A stretch of 64,000 nucleotides of DNA from Symsagittifera roscoffensis (Eukaryota > Xenacoelomorpha > Acoela > Convolutidae), in assembly GCF_963678635.1 (NCBI RefSeq), contig NC_087069.1, positions 37,511,329 to 37,575,328 of the forward strand, read 5' to 3'. The notes below the pieces were generated by a model. That model did no database searches and was not told where the DNA came from. It saw only the letters and a program-made list of their open reading frames with translations. How positions within the stretch are numbered: position 1 is the first letter of the stretch; each line of letters begins with the position of its first letter. The position numbers were made by a program, and so were the translations under genes. This document shows, one piece after another, positions 1 through 10,106 of this stretch.

Positions 1-1
1 G

Positions 2-2620
2 ATCATGGCGCTAAAGGAGCACGTTAAGGCGAGATATAGACTGTCTGACCTAATAAGGGCCCAGAAGAATGACAAAATGACAAGTAACCTCTCCAAATGG
101 ATCCACTCTGGAGTCAAGGAGAAGGGGGAACTTGAGGAAGACAGCTACAAGATCTTGAGCCAGTTCTACAAAGAAAAGAGAGACTTACTTTATCACACAG
201 CGGAAGGGGTGGTAGCGTGCAAGAGAAGAGATGAGGAAAAGATATTACACAAACACAACCTCATCATACTACCACAACTGTACCAAACGGAAGTGCTTTT
301 CAGATCACACGACCAGATGGGCCATCAGGGGATAGATAAAGTACAACAAAGGATACTTCACAGGTTTGACTGGCCGGGAATGAGAAAAGCTTGCGAGAGG
401 TGGGTGAATGCCTGCCTAGCATGCCTTCAAGTAAAAGACCCAAGGAAGATGAAGTTTCCCCTCAAGTCTGTCGAGAGTTCGGAATTCAATGAAGTGGTGC
501 AGATAGACCATCAGAAAATCTGCATGACGGAATCGGGTTATAACCAAATACTAGTTATAATAGATCACTTTACCAAGTTGGCGGAAGCAGTTCCGTGCCA
601 GACAGCCTCAGCAGAGGAAACATGTGATCACCTGATAACGCATTGGATATCGCGGTATGGTTGTCCAATGACTTTCCAGTCAGACAACGGCAAGGCTTTT
701 GTGGGGGACTTAACAAAAGAATTGATGAAGAGGTCACACATTGCTCAAGCACACTCGACGACCTATCATCCACAGACCAATGGGTTGGTAGAGAGACAGA
801 ACAGGACACTAGTCAACATGCTCAGGGTGTACTGCTCAAGATACATGACGGACTGGGACAAATACCTGCCACAGGTAGTAGGAGCCTACAATAGTACCCA
901 GCACTCTACAACGGGTATCAGTCCTTTCATGATGTTGACGGGCAGGGAAAGGGCAATGCCTCTGACATTCTTCTACCCGGAGTACGAGGGGAAGAGGACG
1001 TCGCCTCAAGCATACGTGAAGGAAGCGATCAAAAGACAACAAGAGCTGAACGAGCTATGTCGGAGAAACACGGCACAAGCGCAAATGAGGCAACGCAAGA
1101 AATATGACGAGAAGATACTAAGAGCAAAGCCATACGAAGTGGGCCAATACGTGTGGTTTTTCCAAAATGTCATACCGCCCAAGGGAACAAAGAAACTACT
1201 CAAGAAATGGAGAGGACCGTTCATGATTACGGAAGTACATCAACAAGGAAGGTTCTATCGCTTGAGTACAGGGCGAGCAGCACATTACGAAAATCTGAAG
1301 CCTCACGTTCCGTCTCCGGAGGACTGGTGCCTGCCAAAAGACATGGAAGGTCTTGAGTACCTGGTGGTGGAACCAGCGTGCGAAGTGAATGAGAAAGGCA
1401 CTAGAGAGAAAAATGATGGTAATGAGAACTTGAGTTTGGACGACAACGAAAAGATAGAAGTGGAGTCGGATGCAGGTTCATTTGTAGAAGAAGACTGGAA
1501 CGATCCCGAGCAAAACGAGGTACCGAAGTGGATGGAACCGGATCGACCAACACCACCGGAAACCAGGACGGGCAATCGTAAACGCACAGGCATGAGGTAC
1601 AATAGGTACGGGGATGACTTCTTGATCGATAAGATACTGCCAGACAAGTTGGGCGATGAACTACTAGGCGTAGGCGAACTGGAAGCCGGAGAAGAATGGC
1701 AGGTCATTGACGATGGTGGGCATTATCCGCAGGATGATTACTCGACGCCAGAATTGGAGACGGATCTCGAGCAGAGTGAAATAGAAAGGAGGGAGAACAC
1801 GAACTTGAGGATTCTAGAGTGGATGCGTGATGTCAAAGACGAGAGTCACGAAGGACAAAGCATTCAGCAAGTCGATGTATCAGCAGCAAAGTACATGAAG
1901 ACAGGGGAGCCTCTTTTCGGATGGACAGCAACAGACAGGCCACTGGACATCCCTAAGGACAATTCAGACCCGACTACATCGACGGGGACGTCGATAAATA
2001 TTTTTGTCCGGGGAGTGGGGGTAGGACTTACCCACACCGAAAATTCGATGATAAAGAAGCTCAAGGAAGTGAGGGAAACAAGCGGATTGGAACTGGAGCA
2101 AGAAGAACCAGAGCCTACCATAGGAAGGAATTTCAAAACGAAATTCGAAATACCCAATGAATACTCAGAGAACATCATGATAACGGATAGCGACTTCATC
2201 CTGTCAAACAGGACCAGCGCGATCTGCATCACGGCGGACATGAGTTTCAAATCAAGATTGGAGGCTGACTTCAAAAGAGAGTACCAGAACGTAGAGTTCC
2301 TGTTCAGACAGAGGCCGGGACTGGGAGGCATGGCAGCGCTTCCACCGTCAGTGGCACAAGTCCCGGGCAAATACCTCTGCTTCCTAGTAACGAGAGTCAA
2401 CGACAGAAACACAATTGATCCCGAACACGTGATATTGGCACTGACAAGACTACGTGACTTCATGATTGAAAGAGGAATAGTGGAGGTCTCGATGCCGGTG
2501 TACGACCCAAACAGGGGCAAACTGAGCTCGAGGGAATTGTATGCTATCCTACATGTGGTCTTTGCAGAAACCGAGATAATGGTGCATCTTCACAAGAAGT
2601 ACTACTTGAGTATCGCCTGA
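2..2620 (+). CDS. Pol C-terminal part: integrase with GPY/F module and macro-like domain (5' partial)
   Basis: The frame is open at the window edge, so the ATG at position 5 is probably internal to pol. Numbering from that Met, a zinc-binding HHCC module (H102, H107, C137, C140) precedes a catalytic core with D168, D227 (SDNGKAF) and E263 (LVERQNR), an exact DD35E spacing. A GPY/F motif (KKWRGPF) lies near residue 405. Integrase inserts element cDNA into chromosomes. A long acidic linker (about 450-720) follows. Residues 722-871 resemble the small macro domains of the OARD1/TARG1 type in strand and helix order: DSDF, ICITAD, FKREY, GGMAAL, CFLVTRV, VEVSMPVY, VFAETEIMVHL. The glycine-rich ligand loops are not conserved, so ADP-ribose binding or hydrolysis is doubtful. 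The ORF ends at TGA 2618-2620. No frameshift is visible. Confidence 0.9.
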   Translation: MMALKEHVKARYRLSDLIRAQKNDKMTSNLSKWIHSGVKEKGELEEDSYKILSQFYKEKRDLLYHTAEGVVACKRRDEEKILHKHNLIILPQLYQTEVLFRSHDQMGHQGIDKVQQRILHRFDWPGMRKACERWVNACLACLQVKDPRKMKFPLKSVESSEFNEVVQIDHQKICMTESGYNQILVIIDHFTKLAEAVPCQTASAEETCDHLITHWISRYGCPMTFQSDNGKAFVGDLTKELMKRSHIAQAHSTTYHPQTNGLVERQNRTLVNMLRVYCSRYMTDWDKYLPQVVGAYNSTQHSTTGISPFMMLTGRERAMPLTFFYPEYEGKRTSPQAYVKEAIKRQQELNELCRRNTAQAQMRQRKKYDEKILRAKPYEVGQYVWFFQNVIPPKGTKKLLKKWRGPFMITEVHQQGRFYRLSTGRAAHYENLKPHVPSPEDWCLPKDMEGLEYLVVEPACEVNEKGTREKNDGNENLSLDDNEKIEVESDAGSFVEEDWNDPEQNEVPKWMEPDRPTPPETRTGNRKRTGMRYNRYGDDFLIDKILPDKLGDELLGVGELEAGEEWQVIDDGGHYPQDDYSTPELETDLEQSEIERRENTNLRILEWMRDVKDESHEGQSIQQVDVSAAKYMKTGEPLFGWTATDRPLDIPKDNSDPTTSTGTSINIFVRGVGVGLTHTENSMIKKLKEVRETSGLELEQEEPEPTIGRNFKTKFEIPNEYSENIMITDSDFILSNRTSAICITADMSFKSRLEADFKREYQNVEFLFRQRPGLGGMAALPPSVAQVPGKYLCFLVTRVNDRNTIDPEHVILALTRLRDFMIERGIVEVSMPVYDPNRGKLSSRELYAILHVVFAETEIMVHLHKKYYLSIA

Positions 2621-3143
2621 GTCGGGTACATGGAGGTATCGAGTCGGGTGTGAGGGAGGAGTCTTGAGTTAGGTACTGGGGTGCGGCGCAGGTAAAGGGA
2701 TCTTAAGATGTGATTGGCATGACAATTGAATTTTAAAAGAAAGAATTGATGGTGCTAAAACATAAAATGAATCTGCATGTTCTTAAGGGAAATCCAATCG
2801 AATTGTTTTAAGTGATATGAGAATGATAAGATTTTAACCATATGGGTAGGAGGGGGGTCTCTAGGTCAGGAACGTGACATACTAAGTTTTAATGAGCTTT
2901 ATGTTTTCAGATCAAGTTTGAAAAACAAAGTTGAATATCCAACTACACTCAAGCGAGAAACAGAAGAAGAGAATCTTGATTGGACACGCGATAATCCGGA
3001 TCTACAGCAAGTGCTTGCAAGAGAAAATTCCTAGAGAATTCTTGAATTGGGTAATACTTGAGTTGGTAAGGTAATTCTTGAGTTGGTAAGGTAATTCTTG
3101 AGCTGGTTAACATCTATCTGCACACATCCCGAAGTTATAAAGA
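2621..3143 (+). other. Spacer between pol and the post-pol ORF
   Basis: No ORF of note. It contains a purine/G-rich tract at about 2846-2857 (gtaggagggggg), a pyrimidine-AG sequence ending at 2910 (atgttttcag) that could be a 3' splice site for a subgenomic mRNA of the next ORF, and 20-bp tandem repeats just before that ORF. These roles are inferred from position only. Confidence 0.5.
3041..3110 (+). repeat. 20-bp tandem repeat in the leader of the post-pol ORF
   Basis: A unit beginning cttgagttggtaaggtaatt starts at 3057, 3077 and 3097, with a diverged copy at 3041. The last unit ends about 34 bp before the ATG at 3144. Each copy carries the CTTGAG hexamer common across this element. Confidence 0.85.
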
Positions 3144-6100
3144 ATGGCAGACCGATTCTGGAACTCCATGCCCGCGGCTCTGCAGAGGCCCACTCTTGAC
3201 GAGCTGTACAGACGCTTGAGGGACCTGGACTACACCCAGATAGACGAGAGAATGGCGGTGATGCTGAATGCGATCCTCCAGTTGGAGGACCAGGGCGAGT
3301 GCAGGGAGTCTGCGACGGTGGCTGTCTTGATAGTCGGCTACACCACCGAGGGCATATCAAATCGGGCACAGACGAGATGGTTGTCTTGGAATGCGGATGG
3401 AGGAGTAAGGGGCTTTGACTTGGCAAGAAATCCTGGCCTGAGTAACAACACCGAACACGGCGCAGGAGAGTTCCCGCTACCGACGAGGCCAACAGCAAGA
3501 TCCACGGGACAGAGCTCGAGTAAGGTGCCGTCGATGTCGCGAGCGCAACAGACGACCGAGGCATATCCGGAGCTGGGGGTCCTAAAGAAAGAGCTTGAGA
3601 AGGCGCTGAAGGAAAAGAATAAAGCGAACCTCGATCGGGATCAGGCGAAGCTGGATAGGGAGAAGCTTCAGCTGGAGAGGGACCAGGCAGTCGACGAGCG
3701 AGATCAGACGTTGAAATTACTTGAGATGCTGAGGGCTGAACATCAGCAGGAGCTAAGGGTGCGGGAGAACGTTGCGAATCGTGATCAACTAAAGTCGGAG
3801 TTGGAAAGGATAGAACAGCGACAACGCGAGCTTGACGCACAAAAGGGAGCCAGGTCAAACGAACGAGTGGTGACAAGCTCGAGGCCAGAGTCGCGCATGG
3901 AGGTGGATGAAGCTCCCAGGGCTAGAGGACGGTTCAACCTTGACCGCGAGGCCAGGGAACACATTAGTGAAGGCTTGGAGGTCTGGATACCGAATGACGT
4001 GACGCCTTCCTTGCGCAACCTAGAGACCCAACCTGTACGTCCTCTGATGGATGTGGTGTTACCAGGATATACCCCAACCTCGACCTTGAGTGGCAGTCAG
4101 GTGAGTGGCGCCTCATCGCGCCTGAAGGAGCTGGGCGAGAAATTGCAGCAGCAGAGTCGTGAAAGATCGACAAGGCCAGAGCTTCCCCCAACTTGGAGGG
4201 AACAGCCGGTCAGAAACGTCGTGATCGCGAGCTACAAGAAGAATACAGAAGGGAACTACCACAAGCACAATCGGCTGGACTGGAGTGCGGAACAGGAAGC
4301 CAGGAGGGACTGCTTCCATGACGCAGCCTGGGTGCAGTATCTAGCGCCACCTCGTGTGCCAGAGGGTGCGGTTCACCTAATTATAGGGGACAGCCTGGTG
4401 CGGGTGTTGACCCAGATCCGGTCACATTGGCAGACAGGAGTCTTGAGTTTCGCTGGAGCTGCCACGCCACAGATGTTGGCAACCCTGGACATGCTAGGAA
4501 TGACCAAAGTTTACACAGTCACCCTGATGGTTGGGACCAACGACGTGTCAAGAGGAGAAGCGAGGAAAGTGACGAGGCTGTGCGACAAGATGAGCTGCCT
4601 TCTTGAGGAACTGAGGATCCAGATGGACCCCATCCTGCTGACGATATGCACGGTCCCCTATAACATGATGTTTGATCAGCACGCCCTAGATATGAACCAG
4701 AAGGTGCGGAGCCTGAACAAGGCGATCCGAGACATACACCGAAAGAGTGTGCTTCCTCTCAGGCTGTTGGACATAGCAGAACGCATGGAGAACAAGGGAT
4801 TCCCTGAAGACACCTCGAAAGATGGAATCCATTTCGATAGGCCAAGGGGAGCGGAGTGGCTGAACGACGTCTTCCAGGAACACATAAACACGCTAGAAGC
4901 GGACCTGCTGGAGACAGCCCAATTCACTTTAGGACCACCTCCCAACCCACCATTCCTTGCCTCGAGGGCCTTGGCTGGTCGCTTGGGAGCGAGAGTTGAT
5001 ACTAGAGACAGCTCAAGGAGCAATCACACCCGATTGCAGAGTGCCACACCAATGGAGTCGGAGGAGGTAGAGTCATCAACACCTCCGGCCTCGGCGATGT
5101 CCTCCGTGGTGGTGGCAGATGGCAGGAGAGAAAAGAAGTCTATGGAGACTACCCGCTTGAGATATCCTGAGAAGGTGAAGGAACTGGATCTAGAGACCTT
5201 GGAATGCAGACGAGAGTTGGCGGAAACCCTGGGGATCGAACGAGTGTCGCATGAGGACTTGAATAGACATCATTGCGTAGACTGGTTGAAAGCACACGAG
5301 GCGCATTTCTCGAGAGCGAAGTTAATGGAGACTACAGACCTGACTAGAATTCCCACAAAAGCGATCATGGGACCCATTAACTACAGGCCTCTCAAGCTGC
5401 TAGGGAGTCCTGGACTTATAGTAGAACCTCCCAAGCACCGAACTGGCATCGCCAGGATCAGGTTGGCAACCCCGGCGCAATTAAAGGTGGTAGACAAGCT
5501 ACTCAATCCGGGGGGAATGGAGTTGCCTGACGCTGCTTACGAAGGTCCAAAGTTGGCAGAGGATCCCAGGTACGGGAAGCCCTGTGGCGGCACCCAATTG
5601 GCCAAGACTCTGGCAGTTTATGATAGAGCAGATCCAGCTGCTGCAAGAGTAGTCATTGTGGCGGGATCGGACTTCGAAGGAACGTCTCCCAAGTTGTTCT
5701 GGCCGGAGACTCTGGTATACTCTTTGCCAGGAGCCGAATTGAACCAGATGTTGACCCTAGTGGTGGCAATAAAGTCGGAGATGCCCTGTGAACCTGAGCT
5801 GCTATTGTTTGCAGGAATGAATGACCACCTGCATGCGATGGGACTTCTTGAGCAACTGAAGGGCAAGGAGGTTCCGACATCAAGGAAGATATGGGAGGCC
5901 ATTCAGGCGTTATTTGCGGCGATGAATGAGGTACAAGAGAACGTAGCCTCGAGATTTGGGTCCAAGACAAAGGTGGTGTTTACCACATCCCCAGGATACG
6001 CAAGCATGCCACCCGCCCTACAATTCGTGTACGCGGTCTTGATCTTGATAGCAGAAGGGAGTGAATGGCGGATTCTGATGGCAGCCCCCAATCGAGAGCT

Positions 6101-9100
6101 GGAGCCAGTGAACTTGAGACTTTACAAATCAGAATTACCAGCGGCATGGGCTGACATATCTCATGCGCTGAGGGGCTTTTACGGACTAGCCGACGTCTTG
6201 ATTGTGTTGGATGAGGTACTCTTGCTAGAGATATCGAACTTTGCTAGACAACTCAAGTTCAGCCCAGTCATCGGGGACGACCACACGGCGATAAACCAGT
6301 TGACGGCCAGCCTGTGGTTCCGGTTTATGGAGGTGAAAGTCGCAAATTCCACCAGCAGGTCTAGAGGTCCCAGCAACGAGAGAAGAAATGTGGTCGAGAC
6401 GGATAAACAACTAGAATCAATGAAATATCGCTTGACTCAACAGGATGGCTGGTGGCCATTCCTGACACCAAGGCTGGAGAATGTCACGAATAAGACGAGA
6501 GAGGAAGCGCCACTCCTCGTGAAACAAATCTGGAATTTTCTAGAGAAACAACTGGAGCTAGCGGAAACGAGAGACATGACGGTGGCGAGATTTGTCTCGG
6601 CCGCCAATGAAGTGACGATTGGGGGATTTTGGAGAGAACACGCCAACGGCGAACTGAAAACTAGGAGAGATTACGAGATTCTCAAGTTCTTGAGTCCTTG
6701 CTGGGAGAGAGAATTCCTGGCAGGAGTGTTCGGCACCACGGCGACTATCTTCGCAGCCTTCATACAAGAGATACTGGGCATGTCCATCAGCCTGCTCTTG
6801 GCCCTGTATTTGGTTTACCCCAGATACTTGTTTAACATGGGCCCAGCATACATGTTTAGTCGAGGAGTGGAGACACTTCGAGTTGATGGGTATCTGGCAC
6901 TAGTACTCTTGACCCATGGGGAATTGGTGTCGTTTCATCGGCTAATGGAATATGGGGAACCTCTGTCTATGGGGAGAGTCCACACGAGCATCGAAACCAG
7001 CTCCTACAAGTGTGCTGCAGGGTTGAAGACACTGCTGGTGCAATACCTCATGATGCAGAATCGATACTTGACGGGTGAAGATGAGAACCCAACCTCGAGA
7101 GAGGAATGGAAGAAGGCGAACAGAGGGATGCCTCTGTTGACGGACCTGTGCCTGGCAATGAGGTCGGACCCAATGGGGATAATCCGGGGTCTAGAGGAGG
7201 TGGTGACCTGCATCTATGGTCCAGCTGTGACGTACGCGTTTCCAGATCCCCTGGTGATAACGTATCGTCACTCGGTGACGCACTTGAGTCTCATCAGCGT
7301 ACTGGATGGTACGGCGCTGAATTGGTGTCGGCAGGAGGTGCTCAGGGCGCGTATGAGCAACACGGTACTCTTCGGAAAAGTGAAAGATGCCGAAATGATG
7401 GTGTGCAATTTCAGGGGACAAATGCAATGCAGAATGGGAGGCAAGCGAGAAGGCCCCATTGAAATGTATCCAAAGTTTTGGAACCTAAATCCATTGACGG
7501 CCGACGGACGGGAAGTCTTGAGAATCCCCGCCTGGAAGCAGTGCTTTGCACTAGTCAAGAGGGAGTTGGAGGCCATAATGGAGAAGGAAATCCTACCAGC
7601 CACCATGCCTGAGTTCCCGACAGTCAGGAGGATGACCTTGGGAATGAATAGTCCCTTGGTGGTTCCCTCCATAATGGCGAGGATGATGACTGAGGAAACG
7701 CAGAGGCAATTCACGGATGGCTGGGATCCCCTGTTTATTGGCTACACGGCGGCAGTCTATTTCCATACCAGCGAGATGAAGGTAAATTCGTGGACGACGC
7801 AAGCGAAAAAGAGTAGAGGTTCGCAGCCCCCTGGATATGAGGTGCGGAAAGTCTTGAAGATTCTTGAGAAGGAGGGACTTGAGAATATGCTACCCATATG
7901 GGATGACGGCAGGATGATTGTGACGGAGGGGCATGTCGCATTGATGGATGAAATGAAATTTGCCACGCGAAAATACAAGGCACCCTATGGATTGGAACAA
8001 GTAGAAGTGATGAAAGAGGGAACAGACCTAGATGCAGCAGGTCAACTGCATGTAGCCCTGACAGAATATAAAAAGCTGGATCCTGCGACACCGTCACCAC
8101 TGTCTGTAGACACGCCTGGAGACAGGAGGAGTGGACCCGTTGAGGACCGATTCAAGAGAATTCTAGAGAGAAGAAGAGATGAGTCGGAGGAAGAGAGCAT
8201 GGATGAAACTCTCAGTGAAGATGGAGAAGACATGGAAGTAGGGAATGCGCCTGAACCAGGGCAATCAGGGGAGGAACTCACCACTCAAGAGCTGTTGAAA
8301 GACTTGAGCGAAGAGAATTGGGCAGACACTGCCACCCCACCTCTGAACCCGTCCCCACGGAAGAACCTAGAGTTGCCATTGGCAGGTGAGACCTTCAATA
8401 TGGGGATGTTACTCTTGAGCTCGGAGGAAAGGGAGAAGAATACGTTCGAAGGAAACAGGGACATATTCTTGGGATCTCTCGAGGATGATGCTTGGCAGGA
8501 ATTCCTGGAGGAATTCAATCAAGAAGTAGGCAGCGAGACGACGCTGGACAAGTTCAAGAAGGAACTGTGGGACGCAGTAGTGAGATTCGGGGAACCGCTC
8601 CTGATAGGAACGGGCCTGGATGAGAAAGCAAGAAAAGAGCTGCTGAACAAACTAGTGGAGCTGAGGAACGCACGATCGAAGACTAGAAAAGAGAAATGTG
8701 AGGACAGCTCTACTCTGAAACAAAAAACTGTAGATAAAATGGTTGATGATATAAAAAGGGATAAGGTTGGGACTAGTAATATGATTAAAAGTACTAATAT
8801 CGTTAAGGCTCGAGCAGGGGGGAGGCAAGAGTTGGAAGGAGTGGATGGAGAGGTCGAATCAATGATGATAACCACAACACCCTCGAGCAGAGATGTGAAG
8901 ACTCGCAAGAGGAAGAGAGAAGTGGAAGGATGGGGTAGTCCTTCAGTGGATGCTGTTTCGGAAGGAAACTTGAGAGAGACGGCGCCCATTGTCTTGGCTC
9001 GATGCAAGACGGCGGCATACAAGAACAGTTCGGAGCTCAGGAAACCACTTGAAGTAGAAAAGGAAATAGAGGTTTCCGCCAGTTCAGCGTCAGAAGAAGA

Positions 9101-10106
9101 CTTCAAGCCTCAGAAGATAAACGTGAAGAGAGGTTCAACGAACGGACAGGTAGGGGAAGTGGATGTCGGCAAAGAATGGATCTCGAAGGCACATCAGGAC
9201 ATAGGCAAACAGGCGACGAGTGATCCATTGGAGAGGAACAAGACGAGGAACACTTCCCGGACATGGTGGATGGCCCTCGAAACATTGAAGGAAATGGAGG
9301 ACTGCTTAAAGAAGTTGGACAGTGGAGTAGCTCGCAAGCGACGCAATTGGGCCACCCAGCAAAAAGCCGAGGTCAATAAGATAGAGATGGCAAGTCATCT
9401 GAAGAGGTCCTGGCAGAGTTTGTTGAAGGATCATTTTGAAGAGGCGATGAGGACATCCTCATCAGCACCGCCACTAATGGCGAATCCCTTCGTTAGAACT
9501 GCGGGACAATTAATGTTCACCTGGAGTCTGGTGGGAATAGAGTTGGAGACATTGACCTCGTATGACAGGCTGAAGTTGGGAAGCAAGAAGCTAGAGGTGT
9601 ATCAGGCACTGATGCAACACGTGGCCAGGGACAATTCAGGCTTGAGCCTGGCTAGAAGAAAAGATGCCACATGTTTCTTGAGATGGATAATGTCAATGAT
9701 GTCTGATAGCACCATCCTGGCATGCCACCAGAGAGCAAGTGGAAGTAAAACCATGGAGAAAAGAGTCTCAACGATCATCTTGAACATATATCAGAGTACA
9801 GGAATAGAGAAAGAAGATGGTTCCAGACTATCCTTAGAGAACCATCGAAAGCTGGACGAGGTACGGAGGTTCTCTAATAAGAAGTTCGAGGAAGAACATG
9901 ATGTTAACCGTAACCTGGCCTCGTCAGAACAGTACTCGAGACTCAGTGAGAAGGGGGAATACCAATATGTGTCTGGAGTGATGGGAATAGCCTACAATCC
10001 CTTCTTAGACTCGGAAGCTGGAGGAGCCCACAGAAACCATGAGGTAGCGGAGCTACTGAAGTTTTGGACAGAAAGAATAATGGAAATAGACGCGGTGGAA
10101 AAATAG
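3144..10106 (+). CDS. Giant post-pol ORF with SGNH/GDSL hydrolase domain, ends at in-frame UAG
   Basis: 2,320 codons, starting at an ATG in good context (A at -3, G at +4). Residues about 142-235 form a strongly charged coiled coil. Residues about 410-590 are an SGNH/GDSL hydrolase: block I GDSLVR (S417), block II Gly438, block III GTND (N466) and block V DGIH (D560, H563), so all catalytic positions are present. A second, weaker copy may lie at about 835-1070 (GSDF at 841, GMND at 891, DDH at 1045-1047). Residues about 1190-1233 contain a hydrophobic stretch that could be membrane-associated. The remainder is unrecognised; the C-terminal third is highly charged. SGNH domains hydrolyse acyl or acetyl esters. 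They occur in ORF1 of CR1-type LINEs and in giant Penelope-like Terminons, but are not standard in gypsy elements. The frame stays open past the UAG into the next ORF. Confidence 0.85.
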   Translation: MADRFWNSMPAALQRPTLDELYRRLRDLDYTQIDERMAVMLNAILQLEDQGECRESATVAVLIVGYTTEGISNRAQTRWLSWNADGGVRGFDLARNPGLSNNTEHGAGEFPLPTRPTARSTGQSSSKVPSMSRAQQTTEAYPELGVLKKELEKALKEKNKANLDRDQAKLDREKLQLERDQAVDERDQTLKLLEMLRAEHQQELRVRENVANRDQLKSELERIEQRQRELDAQKGARSNERVVTSSRPESRMEVDEAPRARGRFNLDREAREHISEGLEVWIPNDVTPSLRNLETQPVRPLMDVVLPGYTPTSTLSGSQVSGASSRLKELGEKLQQQSRERSTRPELPPTWREQPVRNVVIASYKKNTEGNYHKHNRLDWSAEQEARRDCFHDAAWVQYLAPPRVPEGAVHLIIGDSLVRVLTQIRSHWQTGVLSFAGAATPQMLATLDMLGMTKVYTVTLMVGTNDVSRGEARKVTRLCDKMSCLLEELRIQMDPILLTICTVPYNMMFDQHALDMNQKVRSLNKAIRDIHRKSVLPLRLLDIAERMENKGFPEDTSKDGIHFDRPRGAEWLNDVFQEHINTLEADLLETAQFTLGPPPNPPFLASRALAGRLGARVDTRDSSRSNHTRLQSATPMESEEVESSTPPASAMSSVVVADGRREKKSMETTRLRYPEKVKELDLETLECRRELAETLGIERVSHEDLNRHHCVDWLKAHEAHFSRAKLMETTDLTRIPTKAIMGPINYRPLKLLGSPGLIVEPPKHRTGIARIRLATPAQLKVVDKLLNPGGMELPDAAYEGPKLAEDPRYGKPCGGTQLAKTLAVYDRADPAAARVVIVAGSDFEGTSPKLFWPETLVYSLPGAELNQMLTLVVAIKSEMPCEPELLLFAGMNDHLHAMGLLEQLKGKEVPTSRKIWEAIQALFAAMNEVQENVASRFGSKTKVVFTTSPGYASMPPALQFVYAVLILIAEGSEWRILMAAPNRELEPVNLRLYKSELPAAWADISHALRGFYGLADVLIVLDEVLLLEISNFARQLKFSPVIGDDHTAINQLTASLWFRFMEVKVANSTSRSRGPSNERRNVVETDKQLESMKYRLTQQDGWWPFLTPRLENVTNKTREEAPLLVKQIWNFLEKQLELAETRDMTVARFVSAANEVTIGGFWREHANGELKTRRDYEILKFLSPCWEREFLAGVFGTTATIFAAFIQEILGMSISLLLALYLVYPRYLFNMGPAYMFSRGVETLRVDGYLALVLLTHGELVSFHRLMEYGEPLSMGRVHTSIETSSYKCAAGLKTLLVQYLMMQNRYLTGEDENPTSREEWKKANRGMPLLTDLCLAMRSDPMGIIRGLEEVVTCIYGPAVTYAFPDPLVITYRHSVTHLSLISVLDGTALNWCRQEVLRARMSNTVLFGKVKDAEMMVCNFRGQMQCRMGGKREGPIEMYPKFWNLNPLTADGREVLRIPAWKQCFALVKRELEAIMEKEILPATMPEFPTVRRMTLGMNSPLVVPSIMARMMTEETQRQFTDGWDPLFIGYTAAVYFHTSEMKVNSWTTQAKKSRGSQPPGYEVRKVLKILEKEGLENMLPIWDDGRMIVTEGHVALMDEMKFATRKYKAPYGLEQVEVMKEGTDLDAAGQLHVALTEYKKLDPATPSPLSVDTPGDRRSGPVEDRFKRILERRRDESEEESMDETLSEDGEDMEVGNAPEPGQSGEELTTQELLKDLSEENWADTATPPLNPSPRKNLELPLAGETFNMGMLLLSSEEREKNTFEGNRDIFLGSLEDDAWQEFLEEFNQEVGSETTLDKFKKELWDAVVRFGEPLLIGTGLDEKARKELLNKLVELRNARSKTRKEKCEDSSTLKQKTVDKMVDDIKRDKVGTSNMIKSTNIVKARAGGRQELEGVDGEVESMMITTTPSSRDVKTRKRKREVEGWGSPSVDAVSEGNLRETAPIVLARCKTAAYKNSSELRKPLEVEKEIEVSASSASEEDFKPQKINVKRGSTNGQVGEVDVGKEWISKAHQDIGKQATSDPLERNKTRNTSRTWWMALETLKEMEDCLKKLDSGVARKRRNWATQQKAEVNKIEMASHLKRSWQSLLKDHFEEAMRTSSSAPPLMANPFVRTAGQLMFTWSLVGIELETLTSYDRLKLGSKKLEVYQALMQHVARDNSGLSLARRKDATCFLRWIMSMMSDSTILACHQRASGSKTMEKRVSTIILNIYQSTGIEKEDGSRLSLENHRKLDEVRRFSNKKFEEEHDVNRNLASSEQYSRLSEKGEYQYVSGVMGIAYNPFLDSEAGGAHRNHEVAELLKFWTERIMEIDAVEK
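10104..10106 (+). promoter_or_regulatory. In-frame UAG joining two long ORFs (readthrough candidate or nonsense mutation)
   Basis: The codon is TAG followed by GGG CCG AGC CTG. The 1,917 bases from 10107 to 12023 stay open in the same frame, with no further stop until TGA at 12021. One stop between two long open stretches fits either programmed readthrough, as known for gammaretroviral gag-pol UAG, or a single recent nonsense mutation. I did not identify a defined downstream pseudoknot. Confidence 0.7.

Noticed and set aside
1864-2520. 218-codon minus-strand ORF under the pol frame
   Set aside because: It is the antisense shadow of the macro-like region; serine-rich composition and no domain of its own.
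3031-3876. 281-codon minus-strand ORF rich in Pro and Ser
   Set aside because: Antisense to the start of the giant ORF; composition is what Glu/Arg-rich coding gives in reverse.
8519-9106. 195-codon minus-strand ORF
   Set aside because: Antisense to the charged C-terminal part of the giant ORF; low-complexity Ser/Leu.
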